Shown here piece by piece: positions 7,537 through 16,881 of a DNA stretch of 64,000 nucleotides. A model generated the notes under the pieces. It was not told where the DNA came from. It was given only the letters and a program-made list of their open reading frames with translations, and ran no database searches. Source of the DNA: Streptomyces spiroverticillatus (GTDB lineage Bacteria > Actinomycetota > Actinomycetes > Streptomycetales > Streptomycetaceae); the NCBI GenBank assembly GCA_014650415.1, contig BMUX01000005.1, positions 1 to 64,000 of the forward strand, written 5' to 3'. The position numbers and the translations under genes were made by a program. The first letter of the stretch is position 1, and each line of letters begins with the position of its first letter.

Positions 7537-9792
7537 ATGGCTACCTTCCTCTACAAACTCGGCCGCCTGGCCTTCCGGCGGCGCTGGCTGACGACCCTGC
7601 TGTGGGTACTGGTCCTGGGCGGAGTGGGCTTCGCGGCCTCCACCGCCCCCGCACCTCCGACCGACACCTTCTCGATGCCGGGCACGGAGTCGCAGAAGGC
7701 CTTCGACCTGCTGCGGGAGAAGTTCCCCGCAGCAGGCACCGACGGAGCCGGCGCCCGGGTCGTGATCCGGGCGCCCCAGGGCCAAAAGATCACCGACCCG
7801 GCGACGAAGCCCGGGGTCGACGCACTCGTCGCGGACCTGTCCCGGGCCACCGGAGTCACCGCGGCCTCCGATCCGTACAAGCTGAAAACGATCAGCGAGG
7901 ACGGCACCACGGCCTACTCCGTCGCCACCTACCGGGCCACCGCCCTGGAGCTGAAGGACGCCGAACACAACGCGCTCACACGGGCGTTGGACAAGGCCCG
8001 CAGCAAGGGGCTGACCGTGGAGGCGGGCGGTGACGCCATCAAGGTGGACGCCGCGATGGGCGGCGCCGAAGGCATCGGCATCCTGGTCTCGGCGGTCGTC
8101 CTGCTGATCACCTTCGGATCGCTCATCGCCGCCGGGATGCCGCTGCTCACCGCGGTCATCGGGGTCGGCGTCGGCATCGGCGGCATCGCCGCGCTCGGCA
8201 GCACCCTCGGACTGTCCGCCACCACCTCCACGCTGGCCATGATGATCGGCCTCGCCGTCGGCATCGACTACGCGCTCTTCATCATCTCCCGCTACCGCAC
8301 GGAGATCGCCGAGGGCCGGGAGCGCCAGGAGGCCGCGGGCCGGGCCGTCGGCACCGCGGGTTCCGCCGTCGTCTTCGCGGGACTCACGGTCGTCATCGCG
8401 CTGGCCGGTCTTGCGGTGGTGGACATCTCGATGCTGACCAAGATGGGCCTGGCCGCCGCCGGGACGGTCGCCGTCGCCGTACTCGTGGCGATCACGCTGG
8501 TTCCGGCGCTGCTCGGGTTCGCACCCGTCAGGGTGCTGCGCCGCAGGGACCGCAAGGCCCTCACGGGCAAGCCGCTGACCGCACGCCAGCAGCGCAAGGC
8601 CGCCAAGGCCGAGGCGCGTCGCAGGCCCAACCTCGGTGCCCGCTGGGCGGGTTACGTGCTGCGCCACCCCGTGGCCGTCCTGGTCGTCGCCGTGCTCGGC
8701 CTCGGCGCGGTCGCCGTGCCGGCGGCCTCGCTCCAACTGGGTCTGCCCGGTGAGGGGACGATGGCCCCGGAGACCACCCAGCGCAAGGCGTACGACCTGC
8801 TCTCGGCCTCCTTCGGCCCCGGCTTCAACGGGCCCCTGACGGTCACGGTCAGCGCCCCGGACGCGAAGAAGGCGGCGGACGCGGTGGGCACGTCGCTCGC
8901 CGGCCGGAGCGGTGTCGCCTCGGTCTCCCCGGCCGCCGCCAACCCGGCGAACGACACCGCGATCCTCAACCTCGTACCGGCCACCGGCCCCACCGACGCC
9001 AGGACCGAGGACCTCGTCCGCTCCCTGCGCGAGAGCGCACGCGGCATCGAGGCGGACACCGGCGCCACCGAGGTCCTCGTGACCGGCCAGACCGCCATGT
9101 TCATCGACTTCTCCCAGACGCTCGACGACGCCCTGCTGCCCTACCTGGCCCTCGTGGTGGGCCTGGCGTTCCTGCTCCTGATGGTCGTCTTCCGCTCCGT
9201 CCTGGTCCCGCTCAAGGCGGCCCTCGGCTTCCTGCTCTCGGTGGGCGCGGCGCTCGGCGCGGTGGTGGCGGTCTTCCAATGGGGCTGGCTGGCCGACGTG
9301 TTCGGCGTCCAGCAGCCGGGGCCGGTGATGAGCACCGTGCCCATCCTGATGATCGGCGTCGTCTTCGGACTCGCCATGGACTACGAGGTCTTCCTGGTCA
9401 GCCGGATGCGCGAGGCCCATGTCCACGGTGCCCGTCCCGGCGAGGCGGTCGTCACCGGGTTCCGCTACGGCGGGCGGGTGGTCAGCGCCGCCGCGATCAT
9501 CATGATCAGCGTGTTCTCCGGGTTCATCACCGAGCACAACGACCTGATCAAGATGATCGGCTTCGCCCTCGCGTCCGCGGTTCTCTTCGACGCCTTCGTC
9601 GTACGGATGGCCCTGGTGCCCGCCCTGTTCGCCCTGCTCGGCAAGTCCGCGTGGTGGATGCCCCGGTGGCTGGACCGCCTCCTGCCGAACCTGGACGTCG
9701 AGGGCGAGAAGCTGCCCCGTCCCGCGTCGGCCCCCCACTCCGCTCCGGAGCGTGAACAGCGGCCGCAGTACGCCGAATTCACGAGCCGCTGA
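7537..9792 (+). CDS. MMPL-family membrane exporter
   Basis: A 751-residue RND-superfamily transporter in the usual duplicated layout. There is an N-terminal helix (about 18-36), a periplasmic-type loop, a five-helix bundle with the conserved [13 protein letters not shown] segment (about 245-260), then a second loop and a second bundle with [16 protein letters not shown] (about 610-625). The Asp in GID/AMDYE is the proton-relay type residue. Family members export lipids, antibiotics or siderophores; the substrate here is unknown. AGGAG lies upstream of the ATG. The gene is monocistronic, behind the inverted repeats at 7386-7448. Confidence 0.92.
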   Translation: MATFLYKLGRLAFRRRWLTTLLWVLVLGGVGFAASTAPAPPTDTFSMPGTESQKAFDLLREKFPAAGTDGAGARVVIRAPQGQKITDPATKPGVDALVADLSRATGVTAASDPYKLKTISEDGTTAYSVATYRATALELKDAEHNALTRALDKARSKGLTVEAGGDAIKVDAAMGGAEGIGILVSAVVLLITFGSLIAAGMPLLTAVIGVGVGIGGIAALGSTLGLSATTSTLAMMIGLAVGIDYALFIISRYRTEIAEGRERQEAAGRAVGTAGSAVVFAGLTVVIALAGLAVVDISMLTKMGLAAAGTVAVAVLVAITLVPALLGFAPVRVLRRRDRKALTGKPLTARQQRKAAKAEARRRPNLGARWAGYVLRHPVAVLVVAVLGLGAVAVPAASLQLGLPGEGTMAPETTQRKAYDLLSASFGPGFNGPLTVTVSAPDAKKAADAVGTSLAGRSGVASVSPAAANPANDTAILNLVPATGPTDARTEDLVRSLRESARGIEADTGATEVLVTGQTAMFIDFSQTLDDALLPYLALVVGLAFLLLMVVFRSVLVPLKAALGFLLSVGAALGAVVAVFQWGWLADVFGVQQPGPVMSTVPILMIGVVFGLAMDYEVFLVSRMREAHVHGARPGEAVVTGFRYGGRVVSAAAIIMISVFSGFITEHNDLIKMIGFALASAVLFDAFVVRMALVPALFALLGKSAWWMPRWLDRLLPNLDVEGEKLPRPASAPHSAPEREQRPQYAEFTSR

Positions 9793-9876
9793 GGACGATC
9801 CCCTGCATCATGACCACGCCCACATCGACAAGGTCTCGCACGGCCACGCCCCGCTGCTGCGCGTCGCGAGGCGGCC

Positions 9877-10080
9877 CGGGGCGCCGGACACATCGCGTAC
9901 GGACACGGGGCGCACCGCTGCATCGGTGCCGCACTCGCCAGTCTCCAGACGGAGATCGCCCTCGACCAGTTGGTGCTCCGTCGCGACACCCTCGCCCTGG
10001 CCGTCGGGCGGGACGCGGTCGAGCGGGTCGGATTCGCCGGGGAGGGGACCTTCCTGCTCCGGCTGCCGGTCCGCCTCTGA
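9877..10080 (+). pseudogene. Cytochrome P450 C-terminal remnant
   Basis: One frame ending at the TGA at 10078-10080 encodes [20 protein letters not shown] followed by [12 protein letters not shown] and ending [12 protein letters not shown]. This contains the P450 haem-binding loop (H-x-A-F/Y-G-x-G-x-H-x-C-x-G) and the usual C-terminus. Upstream of 9877 the reading frame has no recognisable P450 sequence and no start. About 68 codons of a roughly 400-residue enzyme survive, so this is a decayed fragment in the gap behind the MMPL gene. Confidence 0.8.
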
Positions 10081-10170
10081 CCGGACGGGCCGTGCGGGCC
10101 CGGACGGGCCCGGACGGGCCCCACGGCCTCGCTGCGCTCGCACCGGCTTGCGGTTCGCGGAAGGATGGGC

Positions 10171-10227
10171 GGGGCATCCGCTCTGCGCCGGGGCACCCGC
10201 TCTTCGCCAGGGCACCCGCTCCTCGCA
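10171..10227. repeat. Three diverged 19-bp tandem units
   Basis: Units at 10171, 10190 and 10209 share the pattern GGGGCA(T/C)CCGCTCTnCGCC. They lie between the P450 remnant and the APC permease start. Confidence 0.5.
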
Positions 10228-10264
10228 CTCCGATTCGGCGAGCAGAACAGGAACCCACGCCACC

Positions 10265-12208
10265 ATGACCGACGAACGGACCCCGCACCGGGCACGGACG
10301 TGGCTGCTGGAGGGCCTGAGCGAGCAGACGGCCCGGCATCCCGGTCCGCACGGCACACCGCCGGCCGAGCACACCGGTCACGCGTGGTGGCGCGTCATGT
10401 GCCTGACCGGCGTGGACTACTTCTCCACGCTCGGCTACCAGCCGGGCATCGCCGCCCTCGCCGCCGGGCTGCTGTCCCCGCTGGCCACCCTCGTGCTCAT
10501 CGCGCTCACCCTGCTGGGCGCGCTGCCGGTGTACCGGCGGGTGGCGCGGGAGAGCCCGCACGGCGAGGGCTCGATCGCGATGCTGGAGCGGCTGCTGCCC
10601 TGGTGGGCGGGGAAGCTGCTGGTCCTGGTGCTGCTGGGGTTCGCGGCCACCGACTTCATGATCACCATCACTCTTTCGGCGGCCGACGCCTCCGCGCACG
10701 TGGTGGAGAATCCGTTCGCCCCGCACTGGCTGCGCGGGGAGAACGTCTGGATCACGTTGGTGCTGGTCGGAGCGCTCGGGGCGGTCTTCCTCAAGGGGTT
10801 CCGCGAGGCGATCCGGGTGGCGGTGGTCCTCGTGGCCCTCTACCTGGCGCTCAATCTGACCGTGCTGGCCGCAGCGGTGTGGCAGGTCGCCGCACGGCCG
10901 GTCGCGGTCGACAACTGGTGGGAGGCCGCCACCGCCTCGCACTCCTCGCCGCTGGCGATGGTCGGCGTCGCGCTGCTGGTCTTCCCGAAGCTGGCGCTCG
11001 GCATGTCCGGCTTCGAGACCGGGGTCGCGGTGATGCCGCAGGTCAGGGGCGGCGCGTCGGACACGTACGAGAAACCGGAAGGGCGCATCCGGGACACCCG
11101 CAGGCTGCTGACGACCGCCGCCGTGATCATGAGCTGCTTCCTGCTGCTGTCGAGCCTGGCGACGACGCTCCTGATCCCGCAGGAGGCGTTCAAGGCGGGC
11201 GGTCCGGCGAACGGGCGGGCGCTCGCCTATCTGGCGCACGAACACCTCGGCGAGGTCTTCGGCACGGTGTACGACGTCTCGACGATCGCCATCCTGTGGT
11301 TCGCCGGGGCCTCCGCGCTGGCGGGTCTGCTGAACCTCGTACCGCGCTATCTGCCGCGCTACGGCATGGCGCCGGAGTGGACGCGTGCGGTGCGGCCGCT
11401 GGTGCTGCTGTTCTTCGCGATCGCCGTGGTCATCACGCTGTGGTTCAACGCGGACGTCGACGCGCAGAGCGGGGCGTACGCGACGGGGGTGCTCGTCCTC
11501 ATGTTGTCCGCGTCCTTCGCCTCCACGGTCGCGGCCCGGCGCGGCGGGCACCGGGCGGCGTCGGTGGGGTTCGGGGTGATCACGGCCGTGTTCGCATACA
11601 CCCTGGTCACGAACGTGGTGGAGCGGCCGGACGGCATCAAGATCGCGACGCTGTTCATCCTGGGCATCCTGCTGACCTCCTTCGCCTCGCGCGTGCACCG
11701 GGCCTTCGAGCTGCGGGCGGCGACCGTGACGTTCGACGAGACGGCCCTGCGGCTGATCGACGCGGCGGCGGCCGAGGGGCCTCTGCGGGTCATCGCGAAC
11801 GAGCCCGAGGAGCACTCGACCCGCGAGTACCGGGCCAAGGAGTACAGCCAGCGCGAGCAGACCCACATCCCGGACGGGCGGCCCGTCCTCTTCCTGGAGG
11901 TCTTCGTCAGCGACTCCTCCGACTTCACCACCGACCTGACCGTCCACGGCGACGAGAAGCACGGCGCGCGCAGGCTGCGGGTCCAGGGCGCCGGAGTACC
12001 CAACACCATCGCCGCCGTGCTGATGCAACTGCGCGAACGCACCGGGCAGGTCCCGCACGTCTACTTCAACTGGACCGAGGGCCACCCCCTCGGCCACCTG
12101 ATCCGCTTCCTGATCTTCGGCGACGGCGAGGTGGCGCCGGTCACCCGCGAGGTGCTGCGCCGGGCGGAGCCGGACATGGCACGGAGGCCTCGGGTGCACG
12201 TGGGCTGA
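10265..12208 (+). CDS. APC-superfamily amino-acid or cation permease
   Basis: A 647-residue membrane protein. About twelve helices occupy residues 45-470. The first helix region carries [17 protein letters not shown], which corresponds to the substrate-site unwound helix of APC transporters. A soluble C-terminal domain of about 170 residues follows ([20 protein letters not shown] to the end). Large APC proteins with such cytosolic domains include KimA/Kup-like K+ transporters and amino-acid permeases. The nearby kdp genes make K+ possible, but the KimA signature is not clearly present. The start ATG follows the short repeats; no partner gene is overlapping. Confidence 0.8.
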   Translation: MTDERTPHRARTWLLEGLSEQTARHPGPHGTPPAEHTGHAWWRVMCLTGVDYFSTLGYQPGIAALAAGLLSPLATLVLIALTLLGALPVYRRVARESPHGEGSIAMLERLLPWWAGKLLVLVLLGFAATDFMITITLSAADASAHVVENPFAPHWLRGENVWITLVLVGALGAVFLKGFREAIRVAVVLVALYLALNLTVLAAAVWQVAARPVAVDNWWEAATASHSSPLAMVGVALLVFPKLALGMSGFETGVAVMPQVRGGASDTYEKPEGRIRDTRRLLTTAAVIMSCFLLLSSLATTLLIPQEAFKAGGPANGRALAYLAHEHLGEVFGTVYDVSTIAILWFAGASALAGLLNLVPRYLPRYGMAPEWTRAVRPLVLLFFAIAVVITLWFNADVDAQSGAYATGVLVLMLSASFASTVAARRGGHRAASVGFGVITAVFAYTLVTNVVERPDGIKIATLFILGILLTSFASRVHRAFELRAATVTFDETALRLIDAAAAEGPLRVIANEPEEHSTREYRAKEYSQREQTHIPDGRPVLFLEVFVSDSSDFTTDLTVHGDEKHGARRLRVQGAGVPNTIAAVLMQLRERTGQVPHVYFNWTEGHPLGHLIRFLIFGDGEVAPVTREVLRRAEPDMARRPRVHVG

Positions 12209-12409
12209 GGCGGGGCCGGCGGGAAAGGGATTCGGGGTACGGGGCGGCGGTTTGTCGCAACCTTGACGCCCGGGAGCGGCGGGGTCCGCCCCGCCCCGGC
12301 GCGCACCTCGCTAGGGTGCGCTCATGCCCGTCAACCGCCGTACGTGTCCGCCCAGTTCTCCCGCAGACCACCTCCCCGGGCCGCCCGCCCACCGGGAAGC
12401 CCGATCGTC

Positions 12410-12583
12410 ATGAGCGCCTTCCGGCGACCGGCGCTCCACCTGAAGCGGGTCATCGCCTGCCTGCTCGCCTGCGCGGCGGCACTGCTCACCACGGGCTTCC
12501 TCACGGGCTGGTTCTGGCTGGTGGGCGTCGGCGTGTGGGCGCTGATCGCCGCCTTCCTCCTCGAATTCACCTTCGCCCCGTGA
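12410..12583 (+). CDS. Small two-helix membrane protein
   Basis: A 57-residue product with two hydrophobic helices (ACLLACAAALLTTGFL and WLVGVGVWALIAAFLLE) after a basic N-terminus (SAFRRPALHLKR). I chose the ATG at 12410; earlier in-frame starts only add Pro/Arg-rich sequence. Its TGA overlaps a GTG that opens the following hydrolase fragment (GTGA), suggesting former translational coupling. Function unknown. Confidence 0.55.
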   Translation: MSAFRRPALHLKRVIACLLACAAALLTTGFLTGWFWLVGVGVWALIAAFLLEFTFAP

Positions 12584-12837
12584 GCGGGGGCGCCGTGTCC
12601 GGCACCCGGCGCAACTCCCCCGCGCGCAGCGCCGGGCTGCTGCGGGACATGCTCGCGCCCGGCGGCCGGCCGCGGCCGGAGTTGGTGGTCGGCGGGGAGC
12701 ACGATGTGTTCCTGCCGCCCCGGAGGCTCGGTCCTGCGGTGCGTTCGCGGCTCGGCATTCGGCTCCAAGTGCTGGCGGATTCGGGGCACTTGGTGGTCGA
12801 GGAATGCCCGACACGGCTGGCCGCCCTGGCCGGTTGA
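12580..12837 (+). pseudogene. Alpha/beta-hydrolase C-terminal fragment
   Basis: An in-frame stretch from GTG 12580 encodes about 85 residues ending ELVVGGEHDVFLPP, LQVLADSGHLVVEECPTRLA. This is the C-terminal third of an alpha/beta hydrolase, with the acid (HD) and the catalytic His (SGHLV). The nucleophile elbow and N-terminal half are missing. It could still be translated but cannot be an intact enzyme. Confidence 0.65.
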
Positions 12838-12887
12838 CCGGCCCCCCTCGCAGTCGCCTCGGCACTGGCAATCCCGGCTACTCGGTG

Positions 12888-12924
12888 CTACCTTGTAGCA
12901 GTACTCGGTACTACACAGTACCAA
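12888..12924. promoter_or_regulatory. PadR-type operator/promoter region
   Basis: Repeated GTAC-centred elements (TTGTAGCAGTAC, TCGGTACTACACAGTACC) form overlapping inverted repeats immediately upstream of the padR gene. PadR regulators typically bind such dyads to autorepress, so autoregulation of the padR-DUF1048 operon is likely. Confidence 0.5.
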
Positions 12925-12945
12925 GAGGGCCGAGGAGGACTCTCC

Positions 12946-13275
12946 ATGGACGACCTGACGGAGATGCTCAAGGGCACGCTCGAAGGGTGCGTGCTCGAAA
13001 TCATCGCGGGCGAGGAGACGTACGGGTACGCCATCACCCGCCGACTGAACGAACTCGGCTTCACCGACGTCGTCGAAGGAACGGTGTACACCATCCTCCT
13101 GCGACTGGAGCGCAAGAAGCTCGTCCAGGTGACGAAGCGGCCGTCCGAGGTCGGACCGCCGCGCAAGTTCTACGCGCTCAACGACGCCGGCCGCGAGGAA
13201 CTCGCGACGTTCTGGACGAAATGGGCCTACGTGTCGTCGCGCATCGACAAGCTCAAGAAGGAGGGCGGACGATGA
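12946..13275 (+). CDS. PadR-family transcriptional regulator
   Basis: A 109-residue winged-helix protein of short PadR type. It has the KGTLEGCVLEIIAGEETYGYA helix start, recognition segment VVEGTVYTILLRLERKKLV, wing RPSEVGPPRKFYALN and a C-terminal dimerisation helix (ATFWTKWAYVSSRIDKLKK). It is the first gene of a three-gene operon: its stop overlaps the next start as ATGA, and both following genes are DUF1048. PadR-DUF1048 pairs are common in Firmicutes and Actinobacteria, and the operator sits directly upstream. The inducing signal is unknown. Confidence 0.92.
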   Translation: MDDLTEMLKGTLEGCVLEIIAGEETYGYAITRRLNELGFTDVVEGTVYTILLRLERKKLVQVTKRPSEVGPPRKFYALNDAGREELATFWTKWAYVSSRIDKLKKEGGR

Positions 13276-13628
13276 AATTCTGGGAAACCATCACGGGAAG
13301 CGATCTGAGCAGGGAGTGGAAGGCGTTCGAAGCGAGGGCCGAGGCCCTGCCGGACGAACACCGGGCGGCCTGGGGGCAGATCGTCAGCCATCTCCTCCCG
13401 CACGGCGACTTCACCGGCCGCAACCTGATGCCGATCCTCGACGGCGCCCTGGGTCTGCTCGAAGAGACGGCGGCGGACGGACAGAGCGTCCACGAGGTGC
13501 TCGGCGACGACGTCCCCGGCTTCTGCACGGCACTGGCCGGCGGAGAGGGCGCCCGCACCTACCGCGACCGCTGGCGCGAGCAGTTGAACAGGAACGTCGC
13601 ACGCAAACTGAGCAGGCTGGGAGGCTGA
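13272..13628 (+). CDS. DUF1048 protein, copy 1
   Basis: 118 residues, helical, starting MKFWETITGSDLSREWKAF. It has the alternating hydrophobic pattern and the VHEVLGDDVPGFCTALAGG segment of DUF1048 (small PadR-associated proteins of unknown function). It overlaps padR by ATGA. The end LNRNVARKLSRLGG is basic. No catalytic motif is visible. It shares ancestry with the following gene, so a heterodimer or a duplicated partner of PadR is possible. Confidence 0.85.
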   Translation: MKFWETITGSDLSREWKAFEARAEALPDEHRAAWGQIVSHLLPHGDFTGRNLMPILDGALGLLEETAADGQSVHEVLGDDVPGFCTALAGGEGARTYRDRWREQLNRNVARKLSRLGG

Positions 13629-13634
13629 GCCGAG

Positions 13635-13961
13635 ATGGGCATCCAGGACATCATCGAGGGCAAGAAGCAGTGGCGGGCGCACAAGGCCCGGGTCAAGGCA
13701 CTCCCGGCGGACTACCGCATCGTCTACGAGGAGATGCAGAAGTACCTGTTCAAGGTCGGCCCGGTCGACCTGCCCGACGGCCCCCTGCTCCCGGGAATCG
13801 TGGACTTCTTCGAGGAGGGCGTCGCTGCGGGCAAGGGCGTCCTGGAGGTCACCGGCAACGACGTCGCCGCGTTCTGCGACGGCCTGATCCAGGACTCCCC
13901 CACGTACGCGGACCTCTACCAGGCTTCCCTCGACGGGGACTTGGGCAAGAAGTCCCGCTAG
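13635..13961 (+). CDS. DUF1048 protein, copy 2
   Basis: 108 residues starting MGIQDIIEGKKQWRAHKARV, with EGVAAGKGVLEVTGNDVAAF matching the core of copy 1. It begins 6 bp after the previous stop, with a weak ribosome site (GCTGAG) in between. A tandem DUF1048 duplication downstream of padR is usual in Streptomyces. Function unknown; a regulatory or membrane-stress role is sometimes suggested but cannot be shown here. Confidence 0.85.
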   Translation: MGIQDIIEGKKQWRAHKARVKALPADYRIVYEEMQKYLFKVGPVDLPDGPLLPGIVDFFEEGVAAGKGVLEVTGNDVAAFCDGLIQDSPTYADLYQASLDGDLGKKSR

Positions 13962-13990
13962 CGCCGGGCGGGTCGGCCCCGGCCGGGAGC

Positions 13991-14016
13991 GGGGCGGCCG
14001 GACACCGGCCCGCCCC
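13991..14016. terminator. GC-rich hairpin between convergent genes
   Basis: Arms GGGGCGGCCGG (13991-14001) and CCGGCCCGCCCC (14005-14016) pair with one bulge around a 3-nt loop. It lies between the convergent DUF1048 and GAPDH genes and has no U-tract. Confidence 0.4.
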
Positions 14017-14082
14017 CGCGGGCGCTCGCCTCGGCCGGAACGGCCCCGGCGCACGACTGGCCCCGTACGTCGCCGTCTTCGC

Positions 14083-15093
14083 CTACAGGCGCGGGGCGAC
14101 GTAGGCGGTGAGGTCCAGGAGGCGGTTGCTGTAGCCCCATTCGTTGTCGTACCAGCCGAAGACCTTCACCAGGTCGCCGTGGGCCTGGGTGAGGCCCGGG
14201 TCGAAGAGGCAGGAGGCGGGGTCCTTGATGACGTCGCGGGAGACGATCGGGGCGTCGGCGACGCGGAGGATGCCGTGCAGCGGGCCGTCCGCGGCCTCGG
14301 TGAACGCGGCGTTGATCTCCTCGGCGGTCGCTTCGTGGTCCAGGACGACGGTGAGGTCGGTGAGGGAACCGTCCTCGACGGGGACGCGGACGGCCAGGCC
14401 GTCGAGGACGCCGTCGAGTTCGGGGACGACCAGGCCGACGGCGCGGGCGGCCCCGGTGGAGGTGGGGATGATGCTGAGGGCCGCCGAGCGGGCCCGGCGG
14501 AGGTCCTTGTGGGGGCCGTCGAGGAGGGCCTGGTCGTTGGTGTAGCCGTGGATGGTGGTCATCAGGCCCCGGGAGATGCCGAAGCGTTCGTGCAGGACCG
14601 TGGCCATGGGGACGACGCAGTTGGTGGTGCAGGAGGCGGCGGAGACGATGTGGTGTTCGAGGGGGCGGTACGCCTCGTGGTTGACGCCCATCACGACGGT
14701 GAGGTCGGCGCCCTTGCCGGGGGCGGAGAGGAGGACCTTGCGGGCGCCGGACTTGAGGTGGAGCGCGGCGCTCGCGCGGTCGCGGAAGCGGCCGGAGGAC
14801 TCGATGACGATGTCGGCCCCGTGGCCGGCCCAGTCCAGCGCAGCGGGGTCGCGCTGCGCGGTGACGGCGATGCGCCTGCCGTCGACGGTGAGGGAGGTCG
14901 CGTCGTGCTCGACGGGGAGGCCGAGGCGGCCGTAGGTGGAGTCGTAGGCGAGGAGGTGGGCCAGGGTGGCGGGCGCGGTGATGTCGTTGACCGCCACCAC
15001 CTCCAGCCCGGTGTCCGCGCCGCGCTCCAGGAGGGCGCGCAGGTAGTTGCGGCCGACGCGGCCGAAGCCGTTGATGCCGACGCGTACGGTCAT
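14083..15093 (-). CDS. gap: Type I glyceraldehyde-3-phosphate dehydrogenase
   Basis: A 336-residue NAD-type GAPDH. It has an N-terminal Rossmann motif VGINGFGRVGRNYLRALL, the catalytic cysteine in SAASCTTNC (about residue 153) and active-site His in TTIHGYTNDQ. Also present are the STGAARAVGLV substrate loop and the C-terminal WYDNEWGYSNRL signature. It converts G3P to 1,3-bisphosphoglycerate in glycolysis. It is the second gene of an operon: its ATG overlaps the stop of the upstream universal stress gene (ATGA). The operon has a DevR-like box 98 bp before its first start, so this is probably a hypoxia-induced GAPDH isozyme. Confidence 0.95.
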   Translation of the reverse strand: MTVRVGINGFGRVGRNYLRALLERGADTGLEVVAVNDITAPATLAHLLAYDSTYGRLGLPVEHDATSLTVDGRRIAVTAQRDPAALDWAGHGADIVIESSGRFRDRASAALHLKSGARKVLLSAPGKGADLTVVMGVNHEAYRPLEHHIVSAASCTTNCVVPMATVLHERFGISRGLMTTIHGYTNDQALLDGPHKDLRRARSAALSIIPTSTGAARAVGLVVPELDGVLDGLAVRVPVEDGSLTDLTVVLDHEATAEEINAAFTEAADGPLHGILRVADAPIVSRDVIKDPASCLFDPGLTQAHGDLVKVFGWYDNEWGYSNRLLDLTAYVAPRL

Positions 15094-16019
15094 GAGAACT
15101 CCTCGTGTCGTGCGGTCGTGGTGGTGAACGCGGTCGTGGTCGCCGGGGGTGCCGTGTGCGGTACGACGACCACCGGGCAGTGCGCGTGGTGCAGCAACGC
15201 GTGGGCGGTGGCGCCGAGTTGGAGGCCCAGCGGGTTGCGCCGGTGGTGTGCGCCGAGGACCAGGAGGTCGGCGGTGGCCGTGAGGTCGCGCAGCACCTTG
15301 TGGGCGGGGCCCTCCACGGTGGTGCGGTCGACGCGGAGGCCGGGGTGGTCGGCGGCGGCGTGCAGCGCGTCGTCGAGCCGGGCCGCGGCCTGCTGTTCGT
15401 ACGTACGGGAGAACCGGTCGGACGCGGACGGCAGCAGCCGCGGGTCCGGGGCGGGGCTGCGCCAGGCGGTCACGGCCTGGAGGGTGCAGGCCCGGGTGCG
15501 CGCCTGGTCGAGGGCGAACCGCAAGGACGCCTGGTCGGGGGTCGCCGCCTTGACGCCCACCAGGACCTTGCCGTGGAGTCCGTCGCGGTTGGCCTTGTCG
15601 CCGCGCACCACGACGACGGGGCACACGGCGCGCGCCGCCACCGCCAGGCTGACGGAGCCGAGCAGGAGTTCCGCGAAGGGGCCGAGTCCGCGGGAGCCGG
15701 TGATCAGGGCGGCGGCCCCGTGCGCCTCGTGGAGGAGCGCGGACTCCGCGTCCTCGGGCAGGACGGCGGTGGCCACCTTGACGCCGGGCTGCCGGGCTGT
15801 GGCACGTGCGGCGGCGACGGTGACGGTGCGTTCAGCGACGCTCAGCCGGGTGGCTCCGGCGAAGTCGTAGGCGAACGCGGCACTCTCGTAGCTCTCCCAG
15901 CGCGAGGCGTGCACGAGGCGCAGGGGCAGGTGGCGGCGGGCGGCTTCGTCGGCGGCCCAGTCGACCGCCTGGAGGCTCGATTCCGAGCCGTCCACGCCCA
16001 CGATCAGGGGCAGTTCCAT
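15090..16019 (-). CDS. Tandem-domain universal stress protein
   Basis: A 309-residue protein with two UspA domains. Domain 1 begins LPLIVGVDGSESSLQAVDWA and has the ATP-binding loop [19 protein letters not shown]. Domain 2 begins GKVLVGVKAATPDQASLRFA and has a degenerate loop (VLGAHHRRNPLGLQLGATAH). The G-2x-G-9x-G(S/T) pattern in domain 1 predicts ATP binding. Such tandem Usps are hallmarks of the mycobacterial DosR regulon. It is the first gene of the usp-gap operon; a GGGCCGTTCGGCCC box lies 98 bp upstream, inside the end of the flavodoxin gene. Confidence 0.93.
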   Translation of the reverse strand: MELPLIVGVDGSESSLQAVDWAADEAARRHLPLRLVHASRWESYESAAFAYDFAGATRLSVAERTVTVAAARATARQPGVKVATAVLPEDAESALLHEAHGAAALITGSRGLGPFAELLLGSVSLAVAARAVCPVVVVRGDKANRDGLHGKVLVGVKAATPDQASLRFALDQARTRACTLQAVTAWRSPAPDPRLLPSASDRFSRTYEQQAAARLDDALHAAADHPGLRVDRTTVEGPAHKVLRDLTATADLLVLGAHHRRNPLGLQLGATAHALLHHAHCPVVVVPHTAPPATTTAFTTTTARHEEFS

Positions 16020-16063
16020 GAGGGGGTGGGCCTTTCCGGTCGTCGTGCGCGGGAGGGGCACGC

Positions 16064-16663
16064 TCAGGCTGGCGGGTGGTCGCGCGGGGCGGCAGGGGCC
16101 TCCTCGCCCTTTCGATGGGCCGTTCGGCCCCCGTTCCCGGCGGTGGGTCCGGGCGGGACGGGTGCCAGCTCCCGGGCGATGGCGTCGGCCCACGCCTCGA
16201 CGGCGGCCCAGTCGCGGTAGTCGCCGTACCGGCACCCCATCAGCCGGAACATCAGCCGCCCCGTGAAGGGGAAGTGCTCCGGTCGGACCACTCCCGACAG
16301 CAGCCGGTGCTCGCGCGGCCGGAGCCGGACCGGGAGGTCCTGGAGGATCAGCGGCTCCTCCTTGTCCGCGAGCCGCTTCCACGGGCCCCGCAGCGCCCCC
16401 GGCATCCCGACGCTGAACAGCCACACCGGCCGGGACCGCAGCAGGTCGCCGTGGCGTCGTACGAAGTCCTTGGCCGGCGGCAGCCAGGCCTGACCGTGCA
16501 CGGCACTGCCCAGGACGAACGCCCGCTGTTCCAGGGGCACCTGTACGTCCGTCAGTGCCCGCACCTCGACCGTGAGGCCGTGCTCGGCGAGGCGGGCGCC
16601 GATGCGTTCGGCGATCTCCCGGGTGGAGCCGTGCGCGGATGCGTGTCCCACCAGAACGTCCAT
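16064..16663 (-). CDS. Flavodoxin-domain protein (HemG-like)
   Basis: A 199-residue cytoplasmic protein with a flavodoxin fold. The FMN phosphate loop is VGHASAHGSTREIAERIG at the N-terminus, followed by FVLGSAVHGQAWLPPAKDFV and a WLFSVGMPGAL segment typical of HemG/menaquinone-linked protoporphyrinogen-oxidase-like flavodoxins. The ATG at 16663 is preferred over a GTG at 16669, because the latter is directly abutted by GGGAGG. The C-terminal 25 residues are disordered, and their DNA carries the DevR-like box for the next operon. Likely a low-potential electron carrier or redox-stress protein; the partner is unknown. Confidence 0.85.
   Translation of the reverse strand: MDVLVGHASAHGSTREIAERIGARLAEHGLTVEVRALTDVQVPLEQRAFVLGSAVHGQAWLPPAKDFVRRHGDLLRSRPVWLFSVGMPGALRGPWKRLADKEEPLILQDLPVRLRPREHRLLSGVVRPEHFPFTGRLMFRLMGCRYGDYRDWAAVEAWADAIARELAPVPPGPTAGNGGRTAHRKGEEAPAAPRDHPPA
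16117..16130. promoter_or_regulatory. DevR-like box GGGCCGTTCGGCCC (usp-gap operon)
   Basis: A near-perfect palindrome 98 bp upstream of the Usp start at 16019. It overlaps the 3' end of the flavodoxin coding region. It is one of eight related sites in 16-45 kb. Confidence 0.7.
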
Positions 16664-16771
16664 GTCCACCCTCCCGTCGGCTGCTTCCGTACCTCACCGT
16701 CGCGCGGACACGGGGGCTGCGGGCAGGTGCCGTACGGTGCGCGCGCGGGGCCACAGGGCTCCTTCGCGGTG

Positions 16772-16785
16772 GGGCCGTTCGCCGG
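16772..16785. promoter_or_regulatory. DevR-like box, degenerate right arm
   Basis: GGGCCGTTCGCCGG has an intact left arm and a degenerate right arm. It lies 109 bp upstream of the flavodoxin (leftward) and 97 bp upstream of the small membrane gene (rightward), so it could serve both. Confidence 0.5.
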
Positions 16786-16881
16786 GTGGTGCGCCCCGTT
16801 CGGCACCGGGACCAAGAGGGGCCGGGGCGGCAGGCTGAAGGCAACGGCACGAGACGGTGCCCGAGGCCCGAGGGGGCGGCG

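Noticed and set aside
10265..12208. Calling the APC permease a KimA or Kup potassium transporter because kdp genes are near
   Set aside because: The first-helix motif [13 protein letters not shown] differs from the KimA/Kup motifs I know; proximity alone is not enough.
14033..14047. CGGCCGGAACGGCCCC as another DevR-like box
   Set aside because: It has an extra base in the left arm and lies downstream of two convergent genes, not before a start.
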